From contig NZ_QHHQ01000002.1 of assembly GCF_003258595.1 (NCBI RefSeq), positions 558,001 to 622,000 on the forward strand: a stretch of 64,000 nucleotides of DNA, written 5' to 3'. The translations under genes and the position numbers were made by a program. Below, piece by piece: positions 1-8,964 of the stretch (positions are counted from its first letter, which is position 1; each line of letters starts with the position of its first letter). The notes below the pieces were generated by a model. It had not been told where the DNA came from. It worked only from the letters and a program-made list of their open reading frames with translations, and did not search any database. The stretch comes from Acuticoccus sediminis (GTDB lineage Bacteria; Pseudomonadota; Alphaproteobacteria; Rhizobiales; Amorphaceae).

Positions 1-404
1 TCGCGCCCTACATCGACCGGCGCGACGACGTGGGGGCCGATCCGCTCCCCGAGGCGGCGTTCACCTACTACGATCAGGCCTGGCAGGGCATCCGCGACCG
101 GCTCGACGCCTCCAACGCGGCGTTCGCCGACATTCGGGCCATCGAGCCGTCCGCGCCGCCCGCGATCCCGGGCGACTGGGGGGCGACGGATGCGGACGAC
201 ATCGAGGCGTTCGTCAGGCGCCTCAAATATACCTTCGGCACATCCGATCAGCTCCTGTCCAACGCGACCGGATTCTGGGTCGCGGGCGCGCTCGAAGCGG
301 CCGGCTGGGACCCGACCAGGGTGCGGCTTCCGGGCTTCGACACCGGATTTCCGCCGGGTATCCGAGGCTATCCGCCGACGCGCTCGGGGGCGCCGGACGG
401 CTAG
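1..404 (+). CDS. hypothetical protein, 5'-truncated by window edge
   Basis: An open frame runs from base 3 to a TAG stop at 402-404, so about 133 C-terminal residues are seen and the start lies outside the window. The visible part is soluble-looking, rich in Asp, Ala and Pro, with no membrane segment and no motif I recognise. A GTG at 30 could serve as a start but nothing resembling a ribosome site precedes it, so I treat the gene as partial. The stop overlaps the stop of the convergent DUF3291 gene by about four bases. Function unknown. Confidence 0.55.
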   Translation, partial: APYIDRRDDVGADPLPEAAFTYYDQAWQGIRDRLDASNAAFADIRAIEPSAPPAIPGDWGATDADDIEAFVRRLKYTFGTSDQLLSNATGFWVAGALEAAGWDPTRVRLPGFDTGFPPGIRGYPPTRSGAPDG

Positions 405-1000
405 CGCGTCCCTCGGGCGCGTACCGGTGTATTGGCTGCGCCCGGAGTGCGGAGGTCATGCCCGGCCGCATCCGGCACCACCTGCAATCCCTGCGGCAAA
501 CCCTGCTTCGCCGGGCAACCGGCCGGCTCGGTTCCGGCGAGGGCTTCCACGCCTGCCCAGCCGAAGGCCGTCTCGCTGTCGCCGTGGGCGAGCATGTGCT
601 CGGCCCGCTCGACCGCCTCGGCCATGCTGGGCCGATGACCCTCGGGCACGAACCAGAACGCGATGTACGGACCGTCGTGCGGCTCGAACCACTCGCCCCG
701 CCTCTTGTAGAAGCGGCTGTGCACCGTCTTGAACGCGTAGCGCTTCAGCGACTCGAGGTCCGTCCAGACCGACAGCGTCGTCGTGAACCGCTTGCTGGTG
801 GCGAAGATACCGTCATGGCGCAGCTTCCTCAGCGCGCTGCGGTCATTGAGATGGCGCCAGACGAAGCCGGGCATCCGCTCGGCCATCGTGTTCATGCGGG
901 CGACGTTGTCGATGAACTCCGCGACCCTCGGGTCGTCCCAGTCATAGCGCAGCTTGGCCCAGTTGAATTGGGCCAGGTGGTGCCCGTCCGGAGTCTTCAT
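401..1000 (-). CDS. DUF3291 domain-containing protein
   Basis: 199 residues from ATG at 1000. The body matches the DUF3291 family, a ferredoxin-like alpha/beta-barrel fold of dimeric heme-dependent-monooxygenase-like proteins: the opening HHLAQFNWAKLRYDWDDPRV, a central SKRFTTTLSVWTDLESLKRYAF strand/helix and a WFEPHDGPYIAFWFVPEGHRP strand are typical. The last 40 or so residues, rich in Gly, Pro and Arg, look like an unstructured tail. The biochemical role of the family is not established. It is monocistronic and converges with the partial gene on its right-hand end. Confidence 0.8.
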   Translation of the reverse strand: MKTPDGHHLAQFNWAKLRYDWDDPRVAEFIDNVARMNTMAERMPGFVWRHLNDRSALRKLRHDGIFATSKRFTTTLSVWTDLESLKRYAFKTVHSRFYKRRGEWFEPHDGPYIAFWFVPEGHRPSMAEAVERAEHMLAHGDSETAFGWAGVEALAGTEPAGCPAKQGLPQGLQVVPDAAGHDLRTPGAANTPVRARGTR

Positions 1001-1214
1001 GGCGGATGGCGGTTCCCGGAATGCTCAGGTCGACAGATCGTCCTTGAATGCCGCGCGTCGACCCCCGGCGGCACCGAACGGCGTTGCCGTCGCGATGCGC
1101 CGGCGGCCCATTGTGACATCCGGTGTCGCCTTATCGTGCACGGCCGTCATTGCAAGGCAAAATCCCGTCGGCGGCGCGAGACGCGGGCGGGCCCGGCGTG
1201 GCCGGACGCGTGTC

Positions 1215-2735
1215 TCAGGACAGGGCGAAGGCGTAGACGAGGACCCAGACGGAGAGGGCCGTGCCGCACAGGATGCTGTAGAGGCCGTTCCAGCGAAGGC
1301 CGACGGTCCACGGACTGGTCCCTGCGAAGGAGCCGGTGATCAGCGTCGTCGCCGTGAACGGCGAGTTCGCGCCCGACAGCGCCCAGCCCGCCGTGACCGC
1401 GACCTGTATGCTGGTCGGCGAGACCCCCATCGCGGCTGCGGTGGGCAGCAGCGGCAGGATCATCGACGCGGTCAGGATGGGGTTCATCGCCACCTGGCCG
1501 GCGAAGGTGAACACCCACACCAGAGCCACCAGGATCACACCGGCCGGAACCTGCGACAGGTCCGTCCCGATCGACGCCAGCCACTCCGCGACCAAGGTCG
1601 ATCCGACGGTGCCGATGTAGGCCGCCATGGAGAGGAGCGTGATCTCGCCGCGATAGGCGAGCAGGTCGCGCCGCATGTAGTTCAGCGCCCGCTCCCTCAG
1701 GTAGCGGATCCGGTTGCCGCGCTTCGCCTGCGCGGCGACCCACCCCGCCGAGACGAACGGCACCACCGAGGCCACGACTCCCACCGTGCGCACGCCCGTC
1801 AGGATCTGAAGGGTGGCCACCAGCGAGAAGAGAGTGACGAGAAGCAGGACGAGGGGGCGCAGCGCACCCCAGCCTTCCTCGCTCGGCGGTCGCGGTGCCG
1901 CGCGAGTGACGCGCGGCTTGAAGATGGTGTCGAGCGCGTAACCGATGCCGACGAGAAGAAGACCGGACACGAAGCTCGGCAGCACCAGCGTCGACCACGA
2001 CGTGCCGGGCAGCAGCGAGGTCGAGATCGCCACCGCGAACGAGAGGGGCGACCACGGCAGGGTCGCGACCAGCGCACGCTGGATGGCGAGGAGCATGCGC
2101 CGCATCCGCACCGCACGGATTTCCGGATCCTTCTCCTCGCGCGCGCTGCTCGCCGCGAGGCTCCCGAGGAGGGCGATGGCGCCGTAGTTGAGGAGCAGCG
2201 AGAAGAGCTGGCCGCCGACCGACAGCGCCGCGTAGCGCCGCCCCGGCGGCTGGTTGGCGAGGAAGCGCCCGCATGCCGCAATCGCCGGCGAGGTCTGGGC
2301 GGCGTGGCGCAGGGTGGTCAGCGCGGAGAAGAACGCCGCGACGAACGCGGCCACGGAGAGGCCGTGCACCGTCTGCGCCATCCAGTCGTCATGGACGGCG
2401 ATCTGCACCGCCGTGAGCGCGAGCGCGACCCAGACGAAGATCCGCCGCGAGGCCGGCACCACCACCGCCAGCAGCGCGATGACGGCGATCATGAGCGGCG
2501 GGATGGCCCATCGCAGCAGAACGGGGCCGCCCCACTCGGCGCCGACGACGAAGACCGTGAGCGTGACGAGCAGCGTGCCGAGGACGACAGCGATCCACCC
2601 GCTCGGACCGGGCGGGCTCGCGGGAATTGAGGCGGCGGATGGCTGGGTCAGGGGGGAGTCGCTTCTTGCGTGGCCGCCTCGGAGCGAACGGCGCGTGTGT
2701 CGGGAACTCGAGGCGGTACATCGAGACGCCGGCAA
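1215..2735 (-). CDS. polytopic membrane transporter, ion-transporter superfamily
   Basis: 506 residues if ATG at 2735 is used. After a polar 40-50 residue N-terminus, the protein has roughly ten to twelve hydrophobic spans, two re-entrant-like Gly/Ser/Asn-rich stretches (around SANSPFTATTLITGSF near the C-terminus) and a central cytoplasmic loop. That layout fits the ion-transporter superfamily of anion or dicarboxylate carriers; substrate cannot be read from the sequence. The polar leader may mean translation really starts further in. It stands alone between DUF3291 and a reductase gene, all on the same strand, with a hairpin upstream. Confidence 0.6.
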   Translation of the reverse strand: MPASRCTASSSRHTRRSLRGGHARSDSPLTQPSAASIPASPPGPSGWIAVVLGTLLVTLTVFVVGAEWGGPVLLRWAIPPLMIAVIALLAVVVPASRRIFVWVALALTAVQIAVHDDWMAQTVHGLSVAAFVAAFFSALTTLRHAAQTSPAIAACGRFLANQPPGRRYAALSVGGQLFSLLLNYGAIALLGSLAASSAREEKDPEIRAVRMRRMLLAIQRALVATLPWSPLSFAVAISTSLLPGTSWSTLVLPSFVSGLLLVGIGYALDTIFKPRVTRAAPRPPSEEGWGALRPLVLLLVTLFSLVATLQILTGVRTVGVVASVVPFVSAGWVAAQAKRGNRIRYLRERALNYMRRDLLAYRGEITLLSMAAYIGTVGSTLVAEWLASIGTDLSQVPAGVILVALVWVFTFAGQVAMNPILTASMILPLLPTAAAMGVSPTSIQVAVTAGWALSGANSPFTATTLITGSFAGTSPWTVGLRWNGLYSILCGTALSVWVLVYAFALS

Positions 2736-2854
2736 GGATCGGCCGAAGCGGCGGACGCGTCAACGACACGGGGTCGCAGCGCTGATGTGACCGACGTGCA
2801 TACGCCGTCATGACGGTCCGGGACCGCGGCGCTCCCCCTTTCGCGCGAATTTTG

Positions 2855-2892
2855 CCGGAGGGGTGGCGCCGGACGCGCGCCCACCCCTCCGG
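2855..2892 (-). terminator. 12-bp stem hairpin, likely transcription stop
   Basis: CCGGAGGGGTGG at 2855-2866 pairs exactly with CCACCCCTCCGG at 2881-2892 around a 14-base loop. It starts seven bases after the stop codon of the leftward reductase gene, the usual place for a terminator. There is no T-run on the leftward transcript, so a factor-dependent or attenuating role is as likely as a classical intrinsic stop. Confidence 0.5.
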
Positions 2893-2899
2893 CGATGCC

Positions 2900-3703
2900 T
2901 CACCCCTCGCGGGCGGCGCCGTCCCCGTCGAGGTGGAGGGCGTAGCCGGTCGCATCCGGGCGCCCCAGCCCGGGGCGGAGCTGCATGCTCGGGATGAGGT
3001 AGTCGCCGCCATTCTGCCGGCGGTAGGGGATGGGCGCGCAGGTGAACAGCGTCCGCATCCGCTCACGCAGCCCCTCGGCGACGGGCTCGAAGCCGCTCTC
3101 GTCGAAGCGGTCCACCCGGTAGACGACGTACGGCGGAAGGACCTCGTAGCCCGGGTAGTAGAGGATGCCGTGGTTGATCGGGAACAGGAGATCGTCGATC
3201 GGCCCGTTGATCCCGCGCTCGGCGTAGTGCTCCTCCCAGCCGCCGGCGGTCACGATCAGCATCGCGCGCTTGCCCGCGAGCGTGCCCTCGCCGTACCGGT
3301 CGCCCCATCGCCGGTCGCTGTGCTCGCCGACGCCGTAGGCGAAGCCGTATGCGAAGACGCGGTCGACCCAGCCCTTGAGGATGGCCGGCATCGCGAACCA
3401 CCACATCGGGAACTGCAGGATCAGGGCGTCGGCCCAGTGCAGCTTGGCGATTTCGCTCATGACGTCCGCCGTGAGCGTCCCGGCGACGAAATCCGTCCCG
3501 GAGGCGGCGGCCGGCACGAGGCGCTCGTCCGGTGACAGGGAGGGAAAGTCGGCCCGGTCGACCTGCGACTTCCAGCCGTCGGCGTAGAGGTCGGACACCT
3601 GGACCTCGTGGCCCGATGCTTCCAGTTCCCGGACGGCGACGGTGCGGAGCGAGCCGTTCAGCGAGCGGGGTTCGGGATGGGCGTAGACAAGCAGGACTTT
3701 CAT
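2900..3703 (-). CDS. NAD(P)H dehydrogenase (quinone)-type flavoprotein, flavodoxin-like fold
   Basis: 267 residues. The start MKVLLVYAHPEPRSLNGSL is the family's first strand plus FMN/FAD phosphate loop, and LQFPMWWFAMPAILKGWVDRVF near residues 95-117 is the conserved flavin-ring segment of the NQO1/MdaB/KefF group. It probably reduces quinones or electrophiles by two electrons with NAD(P)H in the cytosol. About 60 residues longer than MdaB, with an extra C-terminal region. It is divergent from a LysR gene 93 bases away, which probably regulates it. Confidence 0.88.
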   Translation of the reverse strand: MKVLLVYAHPEPRSLNGSLRTVAVRELEASGHEVQVSDLYADGWKSQVDRADFPSLSPDERLVPAAASGTDFVAGTLTADVMSEIAKLHWADALILQFPMWWFAMPAILKGWVDRVFAYGFAYGVGEHSDRRWGDRYGEGTLAGKRAMLIVTAGGWEEHYAERGINGPIDDLLFPINHGILYYPGYEVLPPYVVYRVDRFDESGFEPVAEGLRERMRTLFTCAPIPYRRQNGGDYLIPSMQLRPGLGRPDATGYALHLDGDGAAREG

Positions 3704-3796
3704 GGATCAGCGGCCCTCGGTTGGAACGGACCTCGAAGCTAGTCAGCCCACTTTTCATGCGGTAGTTCGATGGAATGAATATGATCGTGCTGGAAA

Positions 3797-4720
3797 ATGG
3801 ATATATCGAACGTCACGCTTGAGCGTATGCGGACCTTCGTCCGCATCGCCGACCGGGGCAGCCTGTCCGCGGTGGGGCGCGAGCTCGGCGTCGGCCAGTC
3901 GACGGTGTCGCGGCAGCTGCGGGAGCTGGAGGAGGCCGTCGGCGTCCCCCTCCTGTCGCGGACCACGCGGCGCGTGGCGCTGACCGACGAAGGCAGCCGC
4001 TACTATGCCAACTGCCTGCAGATCCTGCAGCTCGTGGAGCAGGCCGGCAGCGAGGCGCGCGGGGCCGGCGGCGCGCCGTCGGGCACCGTCCGGGTCTCCT
4101 GCACGGCAGCGCTCGGCATCCTCCACGTGGCGGGGCTGATCTTCGCGTTTCAGGACCGCTACCCCGGCATCGGCGTCGACTTCAGCCTCACGGACGAGCG
4201 CATCGACCTCGTCAGGGAGGGGGCGGATATCGCCCTCCGGCTGGGGCCGCTGACCGACAGTTCGCTGAAGCTGCGTCCGCTCGGCCGCTCGCAACGCCTG
4301 CTGGTCGCCGCGCCGGACTATCTCGCGGCGCACGGCAGGCCGCTCGCCCCCGAGGACCTCGCCGGCCACGAGGGGATACGGATGACGAACGTCGAGGGGA
4401 GCGAAAGGCTGGTCCTGCGGGGGCCGGACGGAGAGAGCCACGCGGTGCCCTTCGGCGGGCGCTTCCGCGTCGACCATGGACTCGGCGCGCGGGAGGCGCT
4501 GGCGGCCGGCCGCGGCATCGCGCCGGCCCACCGCTGGCTGGTGGACGATCTCCTGCGCGACGGCCGGCTCGAGGCGGTCCTCCCCGCCTACTCGCTGCCC
4601 TCCGTGCCGCTGAACACGCTGATCGTGCCGGAGCGGGCGGGGATTTCCCGTGTCCGGCTGCTGGTCGAGTTCCTCGCCGCGCGGATCGGGGCGATGCCGG
4701 GGATCGTGCCGGCGCCGTGA
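3797..4720 (+). CDS. LysR-family transcriptional regulator
   Basis: 307 residues from ATG 3797. An N-terminal winged helix-turn-helix (LERMRTFVRIADRGSLSAVG followed by QSTVSRQLRELEEAVGVPLL) is joined to a LysR substrate-binding domain of the small subgroup that resembles CrgA/DsdC-like aromatic regulators. It is divergent from the flavodoxin-fold reductase; in this layout the LysR protein typically controls the divergent reductase and itself from the shared 93-base, locally AT-rich spacer. The inducer is unknown. Confidence 0.92.
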   Translation: MDISNVTLERMRTFVRIADRGSLSAVGRELGVGQSTVSRQLRELEEAVGVPLLSRTTRRVALTDEGSRYYANCLQILQLVEQAGSEARGAGGAPSGTVRVSCTAALGILHVAGLIFAFQDRYPGIGVDFSLTDERIDLVREGADIALRLGPLTDSSLKLRPLGRSQRLLVAAPDYLAAHGRPLAPEDLAGHEGIRMTNVEGSERLVLRGPDGESHAVPFGGRFRVDHGLGAREALAAGRGIAPAHRWLVDDLLRDGRLEAVLPAYSLPSVPLNTLIVPERAGISRVRLLVEFLAARIGAMPGIVPAP

Positions 4721-4790
4721 CCCGCGACGCCGCCCGGCGTGCAGGAGGGCCGGCGGCGCACCCGTCGCGCGAGGGTTCGCACCGCCGCGC

Positions 4791-5648
4791 TCAGCGCGCC
4801 AGCGCGAGTGTCTTTTCGGCGACCTTCAGCATCGCGTAGTCGACGAGCTTGCCGTTGACCGTGACAGCGCCGAGGCCGCGCGCCTCCGCCTCGCGGAACG
4901 CGCTCACCAGATGCCGCGCGGCCTCGACCTCGGACGGGCTCGGCGTGAAGGCGGCGTTCGTGGCGTCGATCTGGTTGGGGTGGATCACCGCCTTGCCGGC
5001 GAAGCCGAGCGCCTTAGCCTCGCGGCAGTCGGCGGCGAGGCCTTCGGCGTCGGTCACGTCGAAGAAGACGGTGTCGACGGGGGCGGCGAGGCCGCCGGCG
5101 CGGCTCGCGACGACCGTCGCGATCTTCCCGTGGGTGATGTGCGGGCCGACGTTGGAGGTCGGGATGCCGAGGTCGGCGGTGTAGTCGGCCGCGCCGAACA
5201 TCAGCGCCTCGAGCCGCCCTCCGGCCGTCGCGATGTCGACCGCGCGGGCGATTCCGCGCCCCGTCTCGATGATCGCGTTGAGGCGGATCTGACCCGGAGC
5301 GAGCCCCTCGCTGCGCTCCGCCCGGTCGATCAGCGTGGAGACGGTGCGCACCGTTTCCGCCGCCTCGACCTTCGGCAGGATGATGCCGGCGAGGCCGCCG
5401 GTGCACACGGCGCGGATGTCCTCGGCGGTGAGCCCGGTCTCGATGTCGTTGACGCGCACGTAGACTTGCCGCTCGGGCGCGACGTCAGCGAGGCGGGAGC
5501 GCACCATGTCGCGCGCGCGGGCCTTCTCGGAGATCGCGACGGCGTCCTCGAGGTCGAGGATGAGGGCGTCGGCGGCGCTGGCCAGCGCCTTGTCTGTCTT
5601 GCGCTCCTCGGTGCCGGGAACGAAGAGGTAGGTCCGGTTCGGCGTCAT
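4791..5648 (-). CDS. CitE-like HpcH/HpaI aldolase/citrate lyase family protein (first copy)
   Basis: 285 residues from ATG at 5648. RTYLFVPGTEERKTDKAL at the N-terminus, ILDLEDAV near 35, the IIETGRG glutamate and GAADYTADLG aspartate are the Mg-binding and CoA-ester sites of the CitE/malyl-CoA lyase beta-barrel family, and the C-terminal GFAGKAVIHPNQ is the usual lid motif. It likely cleaves a 3-hydroxy-3-acyl-type CoA ester (malyl-, citramalyl- or related) into acetyl-CoA or propionyl-CoA plus a 2-oxo acid. It is the last gene of the leftward operon and lies about 100 bases after the second CitE-like gene. Confidence 0.88.
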   Translation of the reverse strand: MTPNRTYLFVPGTEERKTDKALASAADALILDLEDAVAISEKARARDMVRSRLADVAPERQVYVRVNDIETGLTAEDIRAVCTGGLAGIILPKVEAAETVRTVSTLIDRAERSEGLAPGQIRLNAIIETGRGIARAVDIATAGGRLEALMFGAADYTADLGIPTSNVGPHITHGKIATVVASRAGGLAAPVDTVFFDVTDAEGLAADCREAKALGFAGKAVIHPNQIDATNAAFTPSPSEVEAARHLVSAFREAEARGLGAVTVNGKLVDYAMLKVAEKTLALAR

Positions 5649-5746
5649 GGCTCGTCCTTGGATCGGGATTGGAGCCCGGCGGCCGGGCTCGATGGTGGGG
5701 CACGGCGCATCGCGCCCGGCCGTGTCGGGCGCGTGCGGACGGCGTT

Positions 5747-6646
5747 TCAGGAGGGGACGGCGTGCCGCTCCGCGAGCCGCTCGGCGCGCGTGAGGAGGGC
5801 GCGGGCCCGCTCCACGACGGGAATGTCGACCATGCGGCCGTCCACCTCGACGGAGCCGCGGCCGGCCTTCTCCGCCGCCGCAAAGGCCTCGACGATGCGC
5901 CGGGCGCTCGCGCATTCGTCCGCGCTGGGCCCGAACCCTTCGTTGAGCGCCGGGACGACCATGGGATGGATCCCCGAGCCGGCAGCGAAGCCGAACCGGC
6001 GGGACCGGCGCGCGATCTCGCGGACCGCGTCCGTGTCCTGGTACTCCGCGACCGTGCCGATGAGGCCGATCGGCAGGATGCCGGCCGCCCGCGCCGCGAT
6101 CACGACCTGCTGCTTCGGGTAGAGGAGGACGTCCGGCGCCGGTTCGGATTCGGTCGCCAGCGCGAAGTCCTCGCCGCCGAGCGACATCGCGACGTTGCGC
6201 GGGTGCGCCGCCGCGATCTCGTGCATACGCGGGAACGCGGCCGCGGTCTCCACCATGGGGACGAGGCGGGTATGCCCGCTCGGCAGGCCGAGCTCGGCCT
6301 CGCGCGTGTCGATCACCTCGGCGAGGAGGCGGAGGTGCGAGGCGCTGTCGATCTTGGGCAGCAGGAAGCCGTAGACGTCCGGGCCCAGCGCCGCCGCGAT
6401 GTCCGCGACCGCGAGCTCCAGCGGACGGTTGATGCGCACGAGGATGTCGGCGCCGCCGGCCCCGGCCCGGCGGGCGGCGTCCGGCACCAGGTGCCGTGCC
6501 GCGCACTTGTCCCCGACGGCGATCGAGTCCTCGAGGTCGAGGATGATGGCGTCCGCCCCGCGCCGGTGCGCCTTGGCGACGTAGGCCTCGACGTTGACCG
6601 GCACGTAGAGCAGCGAGCGCCACGCCGGCAGCGCGGCGGGGCTCAT
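5747..6646 (-). CDS. CitE-like HpcH/HpaI aldolase/citrate lyase family protein (second copy)
   Basis: 299 residues from ATG at 6646, overlapping the CoA-transferase stop by ATGA and so probably translationally coupled. SLLYVPVNVEAYVAKA, IILDLEDSIAVGDK, VPMVETAAAF and SLGGEDFALATES mark the same Mg-dependent CoA-ester lyase barrel as its neighbour, but the two are clearly diverged, with GGED in place of GAAD at the metal site. Two non-identical lyases in one operon may act on different stereoisomers, or one may be a thioesterase-type relative as in malyl-CoA thioesterase. The exact substrate is unknown. Confidence 0.86.
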   Translation of the reverse strand: MSPAALPAWRSLLYVPVNVEAYVAKAHRRGADAIILDLEDSIAVGDKCAARHLVPDAARRAGAGGADILVRINRPLELAVADIAAALGPDVYGFLLPKIDSASHLRLLAEVIDTREAELGLPSGHTRLVPMVETAAAFPRMHEIAAAHPRNVAMSLGGEDFALATESEPAPDVLLYPKQQVVIAARAAGILPIGLIGTVAEYQDTDAVREIARRSRRFGFAAGSGIHPMVVPALNEGFGPSADECASARRIVEAFAAAEKAGRGSVEVDGRMVDIPVVERARALLTRAERLAERHAVPS

Positions 6647-7860
6647 ATCGTGCCCCGGGCGGAGAATTCGCGGATCTCCTCGGCGGAGAACCCGGCGCGG
6701 GACCAGATCTCCTCGTTGTGCTCGCCGATCCGCGGGGCGGGGCGGCGGAAGCGGCCGGGCGTTCCGCTGAGGCGCGGCGTGATGTTGTGCGTCGCCACCT
6801 CGCCGAGCTCCGCGTCCGGCAGGTTGACGACGATGCCGCGCTCCTGGACGTGGGGGTCCTCGAGGAACTGGCCGATGTTGTAGACCGGCGCGGCCGTGAC
6901 CCCCTTCTCCTCGAAATAGGCGATCGCGTCGGCGAGCGTGTGGCGGGCGATGAACGCGCCGACGATCGCGTCGACCTCGGCGCGATGCTCCACCCGGTCC
7001 GCGTTGGTGGCGAAGCGCGCCTCGTGGACCAGCTCGGGACTGCCGATGGCCTCGAACAGGCGCTCCGTCATCCGCTGCGTCGAGGCCGAGATGGCGACCC
7101 ACCCGCCGTCGCTGGTCGCGTAGACATTGCGGGGGGAGGACGATTCCGAGCCGCTGCCGACGCGCCTGCGCACCCTGCCGGTGACGGTGTGGACCGCCGC
7201 TTCCGGTCCGAGGGTGGAGAAGATCGATTCCAGCAGGCTGAGGTCGATCACCTGCCCGCGGCCGCCGTTCATCTCCACGTTGCGCACGGCGATGACGGTC
7301 GCCATCGCGCCGTAGAGACCGGCGATCATGTCGGCCATCGCGAGGGGCGGCAGGACGGGCTCGCGGTCCTCGAAGCCGTTGTTGGCGGCAAAGCCGGACA
7401 TGGCCTCGACGAGGGTGCCGAAGCCCGGACGCGTGCGGTACGGCCCGGTCTGGCCGAATCCCGAGACGCGCACGAGGACGAGGTTCGGGTTCGCCTCCAT
7501 CAGGACGTCCGGGCCGAGGCCGATCCGCTCCAGGTAGCCGTAGCGGAAGCTCTCCATCATGACGTCGAAGTGCGGCAGGAGCTTCAGGATCATCTCCCGC
7601 GCGCCCTCCGCCTTGAGGTTCAGCGTGATGCTCTTCTTGTTGCGGCCATAGACCTTCCAGTGAAGGTCGACGCCGTTGTTGCGCCAGTGGCGCAGCGTGT
7701 CGCCGGATCCCGGCACCTCGACCTTCACCACCTCGGCCCCGAAGTCGGCGAGCTGCAGGGACAGCATGTTGCCGGCGACGAGCCGGGAGAAGTCGAGCAC
7801 CTTCACACCGTCGAGCGGACAGGGTGCGTCGGGTTCGAAGGGGAGGGAATGGATGCCCAT
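6643..7860 (-). CDS. CaiB/BaiF (family III) CoA transferase
   Basis: 405 residues, normal for the family. GVKVLDFSRLVAGNMLSLQLADFGAEVVKVE is the family N-terminus, and Asp177 in PPLAMADMIAGLYG is the catalytic aspartate that forms the acyl-anhydride. It moves CoA from a donor such as succinyl-CoA or acetyl-CoA to a free carboxylic acid. Placed between an ABC importer and two CitE-like lyases, it probably activates the imported acid for cleavage, as CoA transferases do in the itaconate/citramalate routes; the substrate is inference. Confidence 0.92.
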   Translation of the reverse strand: MGIHSLPFEPDAPCPLDGVKVLDFSRLVAGNMLSLQLADFGAEVVKVEVPGSGDTLRHWRNNGVDLHWKVYGRNKKSITLNLKAEGAREMILKLLPHFDVMMESFRYGYLERIGLGPDVLMEANPNLVLVRVSGFGQTGPYRTRPGFGTLVEAMSGFAANNGFEDREPVLPPLAMADMIAGLYGAMATVIAVRNVEMNGGRGQVIDLSLLESIFSTLGPEAAVHTVTGRVRRRVGSGSESSSPRNVYATSDGGWVAISASTQRMTERLFEAIGSPELVHEARFATNADRVEHRAEVDAIVGAFIARHTLADAIAYFEEKGVTAAPVYNIGQFLEDPHVQERGIVVNLPDAELGEVATHNITPRLSGTPGRFRRPAPRIGEHNEEIWSRAGFSAEEIREFSARGTI

Positions 7861-7878
7861 GAAGCTACCTCGGGACGC

Positions 7879-8964
7879 TCAGTTGTCGGCTGCCTGGGGG
7901 AAGACGATGCCGGCATTTTCGGGAATGTGGACGTGGATGTGGTTGCCCTCGGGGACGGCTCGGCACTCGACGCGGAAGCGGCTCTCGCCGGCCTGCACCT
8001 CGAGCGTGTTGTGGGCGCCGAGGAAGGTGCGCTCCAGGATCTCGACCGCGAACACGTTGGCGCCGTTCGCGTCGGAGGGCGTGACGAGACCGATCTGCTC
8101 CGGCCGGACGGAGACGCGCACGCGGGTGCCGGGGGTGAGGGGCCGCGGCGAGGGCGCGTTCAGCTCCAGCCGCTCGCCGAGGTCGACACGGACCGTGCCG
8201 CCGTCGCTGCCGAGCACCGTGCCGCAGAGGAAATTGCTGGAGCCGATGAAGTCGGCGATGAAGGCGTCGGACGGGTGGTCGTAGATCGTGCGCGGGTCCG
8301 CGAGCTGGACGATCTTGCCCCCGTTCATCACCGCGATCCGGTCCGACAGGGCGAGCGCCTCGGCCTGGTCGTGGGTGACGTAGACGGTCGTGACGCCGAC
8401 CTGGCTCTGCAGGTGGCGCAGCCACGTCCGCGCCCGCTCGCGCAGCTTGGCGTCGAGGTTGGAGAGCGGCTCGTCGAGCAGCAGGAGGCCCGGCCGGTAC
8501 ACCAGCGTTCGGGCGAGGGCGACACGCTGCTGCTGCCCGCCGGAGAGGGCGTGCGGGTAGCGGTCCGCGTAGCGCGTCATCTCGACGAGGCCGAGCGCGT
8601 CCTCGATCCGCCGCGCCCGCTCGGCCCGGCCGATGCGCCGGAGCTTGAGCGGAAATTCGAGGTTCTGCCGCACGGTGAGGTGCGGCCACAGCGCGTAGGA
8701 CTGGAAGACCAGGCCGATCTCGCGCCGCTCCGGCGGGACGAAGACGCCCGACGCGGCGTCGAAGAACACCGTTCCGCCGAGGCTGATGCGGCCCTCGTCG
8801 GGCCGGTCCAGCCCGGCGACGGCGGCGAGCGTCGTCGACTTGCCGCAGCCCGACGGGCCGAGCAGCGTCAGGAACTCGCCGTCGCGAACGGTGAAGTCGA
8901 TGCCGTCGACGGCCCGCACGTCGTCGAACGCGCGCACCAGGCCGCTGACCACGAGCTCAGCCAT
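7879..8964 (-). CDS. ABC transporter ATP-binding protein, iron/polyamine-type (FbpC/PotA class)
   Basis: 361 residues. Walker A GPSGCGKST near 37-45, LSGGQQQRVALARTLVYRPGLLLLDEPLSNLD signature plus Walker B, H-loop VTHDQAEAL, then a C-terminal TOBE domain (VSVRPEQIGLV). This is the ATPase of a CUT1/iron-type importer; it is a homodimer on the inner face of the permease. Its start overlaps the permease stop. The family is labelled Fe3+ or putrescine, but with CoA-transferase and lyase genes immediately downstream an organic acid is a likelier cargo. Confidence 0.92.
   Translation of the reverse strand: MAELVVSGLVRAFDDVRAVDGIDFTVRDGEFLTLLGPSGCGKSTTLAAVAGLDRPDEGRISLGGTVFFDAASGVFVPPERREIGLVFQSYALWPHLTVRQNLEFPLKLRRIGRAERARRIEDALGLVEMTRYADRYPHALSGGQQQRVALARTLVYRPGLLLLDEPLSNLDAKLRERARTWLRHLQSQVGVTTVYVTHDQAEALALSDRIAVMNGGKIVQLADPRTIYDHPSDAFIADFIGSSNFLCGTVLGSDGGTVRVDLGERLELNAPSPRPLTPGTRVRVSVRPEQIGLVTPSDANGANVFAVEILERTFLGAHNTLEVQAGESRFRVECRAVPEGNHIHVHIPENAGIVFPQAADN

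Noticed and set aside
954-2630. Long rightward open frame opposite the membrane transporter, with Arg/Asp/Glu-rich product
   Set aside because: Antisense shadow of the 1215-2735 gene; low-complexity charged product typical of the unused strand in GC-rich DNA.
3754-3779. TTCAT-N16-ATGAA in the spacer of the reductase/LysR pair
   Set aside because: Five-base arms with a 16-base spacer do not fit the LysR rule and are likely by chance.
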